A DNA stretch of 5,920 bases, from NCBI GenBank assembly GCA_017424085.1, contig JAFPBP010000115.1, positions 1 through 5,920 of the forward strand, in the 5' to 3' direction. Source of the stretch: Clostridia bacterium (GTDB lineage: Bacteria; Bacillota; Clostridia; Oscillospirales; UBA644). Positions 1 through 5,793 of the stretch are shown here, in pieces. The position numbers and the translations under genes are program-made. Below the pieces are notes generated by a model, which was not told where the DNA came from, searched no databases, and was given only the letters and a program-made list of their open reading frames with translations. The first letter of the stretch is position 1. Each line of letters opens with the position of its first letter.

Positions 1-1
1 C

Positions 2-406
2 GGCGAGGAGCTGGCTGGCTACAAGGGCTACGGCTACGCTACCGTAGTTGAAATCCTCTCCGCAGCTCTCCAGCAGGGTAACTTCCTCAAGGCTCTCTCC
101 GGCATCGGCGAGAACGGCGAGAAGATCCCCTTCCATCTGGGTCACTGGTTCATCGCCATCGATCCCGAAGCATTCATGGGTCTGGAATCCTTCAAGAAGA
201 CCGCAGGCGCCATCCTCAGAGACCTGCGTAACTCTCAGAAGGCTCCCGGCTGTGAGCGCATCTACACCGCAGGTGAAAAGGAATACGACACCTGGTGTGA
301 AAGAAAAGTTACCGGCGTAAAGATCAACGCCGCTGTTCAGAAGGAAATGATCGCTGTCCGCGACGAACTGGGTCTGACTCAGTACAAGTTCCCCTTCGAA
401 GACTGA
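2..406 (+). CDS. Ldh2-family malate/L-lactate-type dehydrogenase, C-terminal part (5' end outside window)
   Basis: The visible 134 residues are the C-terminal portion of an NAD(P)-dependent 2-hydroxyacid dehydrogenase of the Ldh2 family (Pfam PF02615), which includes malate, L-lactate, sulfolactate and ureidoglycolate dehydrogenases. The evidence is the family-typical stretch GYKGYGYATVVEILSAAL near the start of the fragment, followed by HLGHWFIAIDPEAF and the late AGEKE segment, which corresponds to the usual PGERE-like motif. Family members are about 330-360 aa, so more than half of the protein, including the N-terminal catalytic part, lies off the left edge. The reading frame is open from base 2 and ends in three consecutive in-frame stops (TGA TGA TAA, 404-412). 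The malic enzyme gene follows on the same strand after 66 nt, which suggests an operon and favours malate or lactate as substrate. The family assignment is firm. The substrate is an inference, because family members with different substrates cannot be told apart from this fragment. Confidence 0.88.
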   Translation, partial: GEELAGYKGYGYATVVEILSAALQQGNFLKALSGIGENGEKIPFHLGHWFIAIDPEAFMGLESFKKTAGAILRDLRNSQKAPGCERIYTAGEKEYDTWCERKVTGVKINAAVQKEMIAVRDELGLTQYKFPFED

Positions 407-416
407 TGATAAGCGT

Positions 417-442
417 TACGGGCGGCCTGCGGGTCGCCCGTA
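417..442 (+). other. Intergenic hairpin between the dehydrogenase and malic enzyme genes
   Basis: Bases 417-424 (TACGGGCG) pair perfectly with 435-442 (CGCCCGTA). A G-T wobble (425/434) and two more C-G pairs extend the helix to 11 bp around a TGCG tetraloop (428-431). No T-run follows (the next bases are CTTACAGAAAC), so it does not look like a classical intrinsic terminator. It sits just after the stop codons of one gene and about 15 nt before the Shine-Dalgarno site of the next. It could be a transcript-stabilising or processing element, or a weak attenuator that sets different levels for the two genes. The structure is read directly; the role is inferred. Confidence 0.6.
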
Positions 443-472
443 CTTACAGAAACAAGAAAGGAATCGAATCTC

Positions 473-1645
473 ATGGATATCAAACAGGAATCCCTGCAGA
501 AGCACTATGAATGGAACGGTAAGATCGAAGTCATCTCCCGTTGCGAAGTGAATGACAGACACGATCTGTCCCTTGCGTATACCCCCGGCGTTGCCGAGGC
601 TTGCCTCGTCATCAACAAGGACGTGAACAAGTCCTACGAGCTGACCCGCCGCAACAATCTGGTCGCCGTCATCACCGACGGTACGGCAATTCTCGGTCTG
701 GGCGACATCGGTCCCGAAGCGGGTATGCCCGTCATGGAAGGAAAGTGCGCTCTGTTTAAGACCTTTGCCGACGTTGACGCATTCCCCCTCTGCATCCGCT
801 CCAAGGACGTGGACGAGTTGGTCCGCACCATCTATCTGATCTCCGGATCCTTCGGCGGCATCAATCTGGAAGACATTTCCGCACCCCGCTGCTTCGAGGT
901 CGAAAGAAAGCTGAAGGAGATCTGCGATATTCCCATTTTCCACGATGACCAGCACGGCACCGCCATCGTTGTTGCAGCAGCGCTCCTCAACGCTCTGCGC
1001 GTCGTGAAGAAGAACATCGGCGACGTTAAGGTCGTCATTAACGGTGCAGGCTCCGCAGGCATCGCCATCGGAAAGCACCTGCTGAACATGGGCGTGAAGC
1101 ACCTGACCATGGTTGACCGTTTCGGCATCATCTGCAAGGGGATGCCCGAGCTGAACTCCGCCCATGCGGAGATCGCAGAGGTTACCAATCTGGAGCACCA
1201 GATGGGCACTCTTGCCGATGCTATGAAGGGTGCAGACGTTTTCATCGGCGTATCCGCTCCCAACATCGTCAGCGAGGATATGGTTCGTTCCATGGCTAAC
1301 GACGCTATCGTCTTCCCCATGGCAAACCCCACTCCCGAAATCATGCCCGACAAGGCAAAGGCCGCGGGTGCCCGCGTCGTTGGTACCGGACGCTCCGACT
1401 TCCCCAACCAGATCAACAACGTTCTCGCCTTCCCCGGAATTTTCCGCGGTGCTCTTGACTGCAGAGCCTCCTGCATCAATGAGGAAATGAAGGTTGCCAC
1501 CTCTTACGCTTTGGCATCCCTCATCTCCGACGAGGATCTGAACGAAGAAAACATCATCGCTCCCGCTCTGGACAAGAGAGTTGCACAGGTCGTTGCCGAG
1601 GCTGTCGTCAAGGCTGCTAAGGAAACCGGCGTTGCAAGAATCTGA
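473..1645 (+). CDS. NAD-type malic enzyme (malate dehydrogenase, oxaloacetate-decarboxylating)
   Basis: Malic enzyme oxidatively decarboxylates L-malate to pyruvate and CO2 with reduction of NAD(P), in the cytosol. The 390-aa protein is the compact bacterial form; it lacks the C-terminal phosphotransacetylase-like domain of the ~760-aa MaeB type. The N-terminal malic domain has the YTPGV motif with catalytic-type Tyr36, the GLGDIGPEAGMPVMEGK block with catalytic-type Lys91, and metal-ligand candidates Glu132-Asp133 (NLEDI) and Asp158 (FHDDQHGT). The NAD-binding domain has GAGSAG at 191-196, Asp215 at the end of the second strand (VDRFG), ANPTPE at 284-289 and NQINN at 312-316. Every key motif expected is present, so it should be active. 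The ATG is preceded by AAAGGA at 457-462, ten bases upstream. The Asp after the second beta strand fits NAD use, but cofactor choice is not proven. It lies downstream of the Ldh2-family gene, probably co-transcribed, and a strong terminator follows. Codons are strongly biased (CCC, CTG, ATC, TCC), suggesting good expression. Confidence 0.96.
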   Translation: MDIKQESLQKHYEWNGKIEVISRCEVNDRHDLSLAYTPGVAEACLVINKDVNKSYELTRRNNLVAVITDGTAILGLGDIGPEAGMPVMEGKCALFKTFADVDAFPLCIRSKDVDELVRTIYLISGSFGGINLEDISAPRCFEVERKLKEICDIPIFHDDQHGTAIVVAAALLNALRVVKKNIGDVKVVINGAGSAGIAIGKHLLNMGVKHLTMVDRFGIICKGMPELNSAHAEIAEVTNLEHQMGTLADAMKGADVFIGVSAPNIVSEDMVRSMANDAIVFPMANPTPEIMPDKAKAAGARVVGTGRSDFPNQINNVLAFPGIFRGALDCRASCINEEMKVATSYALASLISDEDLNEENIIAPALDKRVAQVVAEAVVKAAKETGVARI

Positions 1646-1660
1646 ACCACATAAAAAATC

Positions 1661-1695
1661 AGAAAGGTCTCGGCATTCGAGACCTTTCTTTCTTC
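1661..1695 (+). terminator. Intrinsic terminator after the malic enzyme gene
   Basis: AGAAAGGTCTCG (1661-1672) and CGAGACCTTTCT (1678-1689) form a perfect 12-bp stem with a 5-nt loop (GCATT), followed by a pyrimidine-rich tail (TTCTTC) with further Ts in the stem end. It starts 15 nt after the malic enzyme stop. The U-tract is interrupted by Cs, so termination may be partial and allow some readthrough into the next gene, whose Shine-Dalgarno site begins at 1696. Confidence 0.8.
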
Positions 1696-1706
1696 AGGAG
1701 AACATT

Positions 1707-2294
1707 ATGACCGACGTTAAAAGCATTTTTTCCGACCCCTCGGAACATGAAATCGCTCAGCTGCAATCGGGAACGATCGCTCCTGCGGGGAGCCTGACCT
1801 CCCACTATTGCGTTCTCACCGAAAAACGGCTTTACCATCGCGGCATTTCCTTCACCTCGGGCTCCGGCAATGCGCTTGCTGAAAATGAAAACATCATCCG
1901 ATTGAAGGATATTTCAAGCACAGGCTTCACCTCTCAGAAGAAATTAAGCTACCTCTTTTTTGCAATTCTCTTCCTTCTGATCACGGCAGGGCTTGCGATC
2001 TTCTACGGAACGGGACAGGAGGAACTGAAGGACATTCTGATTCCCTGCATTATGGTGGCGGGGATCATGACGCTTCTGATGTTTGTTCTTTACTTTGTCA
2101 TTCGCAGAAAGGTTTTCAGCATCTATTTTGCGGGCGGAGAGCTCTCTTTCCTTGCAAACGGCTGCAGGATCAAGACTCTGAGAGAATTCAGTCGGGCGAT
2201 CCACATTGCCATCGACAAAATTAACAATCCCGATCAAGCGGAAGTCGTTGTCAAAGAAGAACCCCAGACAGCACCCGAAGCTCCCGCTGAATAA
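1707..2294 (+). CDS. Two-helix membrane protein, putative split PH-like domain
   Basis: I do not recognise a named gene. The 195-aa product has a soluble N-terminal part (about 1-79), two transmembrane segments (about 80-101 and 109-132) joined by a short polar loop, a second soluble part (about 133-172), and a Pro/Glu/Ala-rich tail ending PEAPAE. The stretch VLTEKRLYHRGISF, then IIRLKDISSTGF before the first helix and IYFAGGELSFLA after the second, resembles strands of bacterial PH-like (bPH/YdbT-type) domains, in which a membrane hairpin can be inserted. This is pattern-based, not confirmed. Both soluble parts should face the same side, probably the cytoplasm given RRK at 133-135 after the second helix. 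The open frame continues upstream to 1581, but ATG 1707 is preferred: AGGAG at 1696-1700 sits six bases before it, and the upstream part overlaps the malic enzyme gene and terminator. No promoter of its own is visible in the 61-nt gap, so readthrough or a promoter inside the malic enzyme gene is needed. Confidence 0.82.
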   Translation: MTDVKSIFSDPSEHEIAQLQSGTIAPAGSLTSHYCVLTEKRLYHRGISFTSGSGNALAENENIIRLKDISSTGFTSQKKLSYLFFAILFLLITAGLAIFYGTGQEELKDILIPCIMVAGIMTLLMFVLYFVIRRKVFSIYFAGGELSFLANGCRIKTLREFSRAIHIAIDKINNPDQAEVVVKEEPQTAPEAPAE

Positions 2295-2311
2295 AGCAAT
2301 CCAAAAACAAT

Positions 2312-2350
2312 CGGCAGACACAAAGAACCGTGTCTGCCGTATTTTTATTT
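2312..2350. terminator. Bidirectional terminator between convergent genes
   Basis: CGGCAGACAC (2312-2321) pairs perfectly with GTGTCTGCCG (2330-2339) around an 8-nt loop. On the plus strand it is followed by TATTTTTATTT. Read on the minus strand it is followed by a T-rich stretch, complementary to the CCAAAAACAAT before the stem. It therefore can serve both the plus-strand membrane protein gene ending at 2294 and the minus-strand LCP gene ending at 2345; the plus-side T-tract overlaps the last codons of the LCP gene. Confidence 0.88.
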
Positions 2351-3697
2351 CAGAGGCAATATTTCATTTTCCAGGCGCTTGTTGATCTTGCTCAACGAAG
2401 GAACGAGGACTCGCATCCCGCGGATGGTTGCGGATTGATATGCACCGCTCCAAGGAACGTGGTAGTTCTTGATCTCCAACGAGGAAAAGATGGGAGCCAC
2501 GCGAGAAAAGACGGATACGATTTCCGTATTGGTCATGTTAGTTTTCAAATACGGAAGCACCGTATTAAGAAGCTTGAACAGATCCGTCGTGCGCAAATAC
2601 TGAACCTTTTTGAACAGAGCGTTCATCACCGTACGCTGACGGGAGGTCCGCATAAAATCGCTGTCGATCTTTCGGATGCGGGAATATTCCAAAGCGGTCG
2701 GGCCGTCCAGGTGATGGACCCCGGGAGCCGTAGCCGTGGCAAGATAACCAAAATTCTGAAGATAATCCAATTCATCCTCGGTAATCGAAATGTCAACACC
2801 GCCAAGAAGATTGACGATGGCAACAAAGGCATTGAAGTCTACTTCAAAATTCCCGTCAACGGTGATTCCGAAGTTTTTCTCCAGCGTTGCATTCAACAGC
2901 GGGAAACCTCCGAATACGTATGCCGCATTCAATCGGTTATCGGAATATCCCCCGGGGATCTGAACGTACAGATCGCGCAGGAAAGAAATCAAAGAAACCT
3001 TACCTGTTTTGGGATTGATACTGCAGAGGATCATCGTATCGGACCGCTGTCTTCCCTCACCCAAACGGCGATCTTGCCCAACCAAAAGGATGTTGATCAG
3101 ACCGTCATCCTCGATATCCTGAATGATATCCCAGGAAACGTCGTCGGGATCAAGGGGAAGGAATTCATCGGTATTCACCGTATAGTTGGGATCAAGGATT
3201 CCATCCGTATTCGGGGAGGTAGGTTTCACGGACGAGGTTTTATCGGTCGTTTTATCCGTGGTCTTGTCGGTAGAGGTATTTTGATTCGAGGTCTTATTGT
3301 TGGTTTTGGTTGACGTCTTGTCAGTCGTCTTATCGGTCGTCTTATCGGTTGTAGAGGTATTCTTATCGGTGGTCTTGTCCGTGGAGCTCGATTCGGTGTC
3401 GGTAGACGAATCGGTCACAGACGAATCGGTAGAAACGTCGGTAACGTCGGTGCTATCGGTCACATCTGTGGTTTCCGACATACCGGTGTCGGTTTCGGTT
3501 ACGTCCACATCAAAAAACTCATCCTCGGGGCGAATCACACTGATGCTATTATCATCAACGCGGTCGATCCGATCAAGATACCCGTTCACAAAAGCAGACG
3601 CTGAGATACAAAGAACAACAACGCAAAGAAGAATTACTCCCAAGATCGTCATGATCTTCTTGCGCTTGCGGACGCTGGATCTCAATCTAAGCTTCAA
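2345..3697 (-). CDS. LytR-CpsA-Psr (LCP) family cell-wall glycopolymer transferase
   Basis: LCP proteins are membrane-anchored enzymes that transfer undecaprenyl-linked glycopolymers (teichoic acids, capsule, other wall polysaccharides) onto peptidoglycan outside the cell. In the 450-aa product, a Lys/Arg-rich cytoplasmic N-terminus (KLRLRSSVRKRKK) leads into one transmembrane helix (about 16-38). A long low-complexity Ser/Thr/Asp/Lys linker follows (about 57-160). The LCP domain (about 199-365) contains NILLVGQDRR, RSDTMIL with Arg218/Asp220, LISFLRDLYV with Arg241/Asp242, NRLNAAY with Arg255, and the late YSRIR and DFMRTSRQR blocks, which carry the conserved Arg/Asp residues that bind the lipid-pyrophosphate. 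A C-terminal extension (about 390-450) completes it. The start is uncertain. TTG at 3697 gives the charged N-terminus typical of the family but has a poor Shine-Dalgarno site. The first in-frame ATG is residue 16 (3652-3650), which would remove all the charges before the helix. The gene stands alone behind its own consensus promoter. Confidence 0.93.
   Translation of the reverse strand: MKLRLRSSVRKRKKIMTILGVILLCVVVLCISASAFVNGYLDRIDRVDDNSISVIRPEDEFFDVDVTETDTGMSETTDVTDSTDVTDVSTDSSVTDSSTDTESSSTDKTTDKNTSTTDKTTDKTTDKTSTKTNNKTSNQNTSTDKTTDKTTDKTSSVKPTSPNTDGILDPNYTVNTDEFLPLDPDDVSWDIIQDIEDDGLINILLVGQDRRLGEGRQRSDTMILCSINPKTGKVSLISFLRDLYVQIPGGYSDNRLNAAYVFGGFPLLNATLEKNFGITVDGNFEVDFNAFVAIVNLLGGVDISITEDELDYLQNFGYLATATAPGVHHLDGPTALEYSRIRKIDSDFMRTSRQRTVMNALFKKVQYLRTTDLFKLLNTVLPYLKTNMTNTEIVSVFSRVAPIFSSLEIKNYHVPWSGAYQSATIRGMRVLVPSLSKINKRLENEILPLK
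3218..3496 (-). repeat. Repetitive Thr/Asp/Ser/Lys linker-coding region inside the LCP gene
   Basis: This stretch encodes LCP residues about 68-160. Its core (3236-3382) codes for eight Thr-Asp-Lys units (residues 106, 110, 117, 121, 125, 143, 147 and 151), mostly as tandem TDKT copies. In DNA they appear as near-identical 12-base units containing CTTATCGGTCGT on the plus strand. The preceding part (3379-3496) codes for Asp/Ser/Thr with no Lys or Arg. The degenerate tandem copies are a substrate for slippage or recombination in multiples of 12 bases, which would alter linker length without breaking the frame. Confidence 0.85.
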
Positions 3698-3726
3698 AAT
3701 TCATTCAACTCGATTCTGTTATGTGC

Positions 3727-3744
3727 ATTTTGGTTAACCAAAAT
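3727..3744. promoter_or_regulatory. 18-bp perfect palindrome at the LCP transcription start, candidate operator
   Basis: ATTTTGGTTAACCAAAAT is perfectly self-complementary over 18 bp and directly abuts the -10 box. The expected start site (about 3738) falls inside it. The RNA would therefore contain only about half of it and could not fold into the hairpin, which favours a DNA site for a dimeric repressor over an RNA structure. The regulator cannot be named from the sequence. Confidence 0.6.
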
Positions 3745-3773
3745 ATTATACCACATTTTATATCATTTGTCAA
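3745..3773 (-). promoter_or_regulatory. Consensus extended -10 vegetative (sigma-70/SigA-type) promoter for the LCP gene
   Basis: On the minus strand the -35 box is TTGACA (3773-3768), followed by exactly 17 bases and TATAAT (3750-3745). A TG dinucleotide sits one base before the -10 box (TGGTATAAT), the extended -10 signature. Both hexamers match consensus fully. Transcription should begin near 3738, leaving a leader of about 40 nt before the TTG start at 3697. Confidence 0.92.
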
Positions 3774-3808
3774 GGGTTCTGATCACATTTCGGCACTTTT
3801 TCTACAAT

Positions 3809-3838
3809 AATTCACCTGCAGAATACTGCAGGTGAATT
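3809..3838 (-). terminator. 13-bp hairpin after the ABC transporter operon, probable terminator
   Basis: AATTCACCTGCAG (3809-3821) pairs perfectly with CTGCAGGTGAATT (3826-3838) around an AATA loop, 8 nt beyond the stop codon of the ABC gene. Read on the minus strand the helix is followed by ATTGTAGAAAAAG, so the U-tract is poor (AATTATTGT at best). The position between an operon end and the next promoter (-35 box 35 bases further on) supports a terminator role, but it may be inefficient or mainly protect the mRNA 3' end. Confidence 0.6.
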
Positions 3839-3846
3839 CACGGAGA

Positions 3847-5793
3847 TCATTCCAATTCAAATGCGCCCGTATACAACTGATAATAGGTACCCTTTTCTTC
3901 CAGAAGCTTTTCGTGGCTTCCCCGCTCGATGATCCTGCCGTGATCCAAAACCATGATCACGTCGGAATTCATGATGGTAGACAAGCGATGGGCGATTACG
4001 AATACGGTGCGTCCCTCCATCAGCTTATCCATACCGCGCTGAACGATGGCTTCGGTGCGGGTATCAATGGACGAGGTTGCCTCATCAAGGATCATGACGG
4101 GAGGATCCGCCACTGCCGCACGGGCGATGGAGATCAGCTGGCGCTGTCCCTGCGACAGGTTGGCACCGTTCCCCGAAAGCATGGTATCGTATCCGTCGGG
4201 CAGACGGGTGATGAAATCATCTGCACCTGCCAGCTTGGCAGCAGCGACACACTCCTCATCGGTAGCGTCCAGCTTTCCGTAACGGATGTTCTCCATCACC
4301 GTACCCGTAAAGAGATTGGTTTCCTGAAGCACGATTCCCAGAGATTGACGAAGATCGGATTTGCGGATTTTATTGATATTGATCCCGTCATATCGGATCT
4401 TGCCGTCGGCAATATCATAAAAACGGTTGATCAGATTGGTGATCGTGGTCTTTCCTGCCCCCGTGGCACCGACGAAGGCGACCTTCTGCCCCGGCTCGGC
4501 ATAGACCGATACGTCGTGCAAGACCGTCTTCCCTTCTTCATAGCCGAAGTCCACGTCGGTCATGCGGACGTCGCCCCGCAAGAGGGTGTAGGTTACCGAT
4601 CCGTCGGAATGAGGATACTTCCAAGCCCAATGCCCCGTGTGGCGATCGGTCTCGGAAACCGTTCCATCCTCGGAAAGCTCGGCATTTACCAGAGTCACAT
4701 ACCCATCGTCCGCCTCGGGCTTCTGATCCATCAGATCGAAGACACGCTGCGCGCCCGCAAGCCCCATGGCAATATGGTTGATCTGCTGGGAAACCTGATT
4801 GACGTTGCCGGTAAACTGCTTGGTCATATTCAGGAAGGGAACCACAATGTCAATAGAAAACGCCAAGCCGGAAATGGCAAGGTTCGGAGCGCCCGTTACC
4901 AGGAACAAACCGCCTGCGGTGGCGCAGAGAACGTACAGAATATTGCCGATATTCCCGATGATGGGACCGAGCATATTGGCATACGCATGAGCGCGGAAGC
5001 CGTCCTCGAACAATTCATTGTTGATGCGGTCAAAATCCTCTTTGCTCTGCTCCTCATGACAAAAGACCTTGATGACCTTCTGACCGTTCATCATCTCCTG
5101 AATAAACGCCTCGGTCTTCCCTACGGATTTCTGCTGACGGATGAAGTAACGTGCAGAACCGCCGCCAACGATCTTGGATACGAAGAACATAGCAACCACA
5201 CCCAGAAGAACCACCATGGTCATCCAGACGCTGTACCAAAGCATGATAAACAGCACGGTAACGACGATCACCGACGCCTGCAGCAGACTGGGCAGAGACT
5301 GGGATACCAACTGTCGAAGAGTATCGATATCGTTGGTGTAATGGCTCATGATGTCGCCGTGCTTGTGGGTATCGAAATACTTGATGGGAAGATTCTGCAT
5401 CCCGTCAAACATCTTGCGGCGCAACTTGCACAAAAAACCTTGGGTGATATATGCCATCATCTGGGTCTGAGCCGTGGAGAAGGTAATGGAAAACGCATAA
5501 AGAAGCACTAAGATCAGCACCAGAGGAATGACTTCCCCCATGGCGGCAGACCAATCGGTGGAGCCGGCGTCAAGATAGGAGGTGATAACCGCAAGAACCT
5601 TTTGTTGGAAGATCGCGGGAACAGCGGCAATCACGGCGGAAAGCAGGATGCATACCCCCGCAATGGGAACAAGAACGGGATAAGCGGAGAGCAGAAGCTT
5701 TACGGCACGGGAAAGTGCCTTAAAGTCGATCTTAGGTCCGCCGCGATGCATTTTTTTCATATCGGAGGGAGGCATTTTTGTTTGCTTACTCAT
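3847..5793 (-). CDS. ABC exporter half-transporter (fused membrane and ATPase domains), heterodimer subunit
   Basis: A 648-aa type IV ABC exporter subunit of the MsbA/Sav1866/TM287-288 class, which moves an unknown substrate (lipid, drug or peptide) out of the cell using ATP. Six transmembrane helices are visible at about 38-60, 87-107, 168-188, 190-208, 276-300 and 306-324. The nucleotide-binding domain has Walker A GATGAGKTT (442-450, Lys448), Q-loop Gln490, signature LSQGQ (546-550), Walker B VMILDE with catalytic Glu571, D-loop SSID (574-577) and switch His602. All the catalytic residues on this chain are present. LSQGQ replaces the textbook LSGGQ, as is common in such subunits. Between the two domains lies an extra segment (about 360-405, including HWAWKYPHSDG), which I know from related clostridial exporters. 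The start is ATG 5793. A GTG three codons earlier (5802) is in frame but overlaps the strong GGAGGT site (5806-5801) that serves the ATG at a 7-nt spacing. The start overlaps the upstream partner gene, so the two are translationally coupled. Confidence 0.95.
   Translation of the reverse strand: MSKQTKMPPSDMKKMHRGGPKIDFKALSRAVKLLLSAYPVLVPIAGVCILLSAVIAAVPAIFQQKVLAVITSYLDAGSTDWSAAMGEVIPLVLILVLLYAFSITFSTAQTQMMAYITQGFLCKLRRKMFDGMQNLPIKYFDTHKHGDIMSHYTNDIDTLRQLVSQSLPSLLQASVIVVTVLFIMLWYSVWMTMVVLLGVVAMFFVSKIVGGGSARYFIRQQKSVGKTEAFIQEMMNGQKVIKVFCHEEQSKEDFDRINNELFEDGFRAHAYANMLGPIIGNIGNILYVLCATAGGLFLVTGAPNLAISGLAFSIDIVVPFLNMTKQFTGNVNQVSQQINHIAMGLAGAQRVFDLMDQKPEADDGYVTLVNAELSEDGTVSETDRHTGHWAWKYPHSDGSVTYTLLRGDVRMTDVDFGYEEGKTVLHDVSVYAEPGQKVAFVGATGAGKTTITNLINRFYDIADGKIRYDGININKIRKSDLRQSLGIVLQETNLFTGTVMENIRYGKLDATDEECVAAAKLAGADDFITRLPDGYDTMLSGNGANLSQGQRQLISIARAAVADPPVMILDEATSSIDTRTEAIVQRGMDKLMEGRTVFVIAHRLSTIMNSDVIMVLDHGRIIERGSHEKLLEEKGTYYQLYTGAFELE

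Noticed and set aside
416..1198. A 260-codon minus-strand frame over the malic enzyme gene.
   Set aside because: Antisense to a fully conserved enzyme, no family motifs, and it starts without a good ribosome binding site.
832..1500. A 222-codon minus-strand frame over the malic enzyme gene.
   Set aside because: Another antisense shadow of the same gene; low-complexity Ser/Met/Ala composition and no plausible domain.
1581..1706. An upstream 42-codon N-terminal extension of the small membrane protein.
   Set aside because: It would overlap the malic enzyme gene and run through the terminator stem, whereas ATG 1707 has an AGGAG site at good spacing.
2330..3313. A 327-codon plus-strand open frame across the terminator and LCP gene.
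   Set aside because: It starts inside the terminator hairpin and lies wholly antisense to the conserved LCP domain; its end is an artefact of the repeat linker (Gly/Arg/Ile-rich).
3236..3382. Short repeated units considered as a CRISPR array.
   Set aside because: Units are 12 bases, contiguous and in frame with a protein, with no spacers of regular length.
3297..3737. A Val/Ser-rich 146-codon plus-strand frame.
   Set aside because: It is the complement of the repetitive LCP linker; the repeating VLSVVLSV pattern derives from the TDKT-coding repeats.
3832..5511. A 559-codon open frame on the plus strand, antisense to the ABC exporter gene.
   Set aside because: The opposite strand encodes an exporter with every ABC motif intact. 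The antisense product has no recognisable domain and is rich in His, Gly and Asp, as expected from reading the complement of a codon-biased gene.
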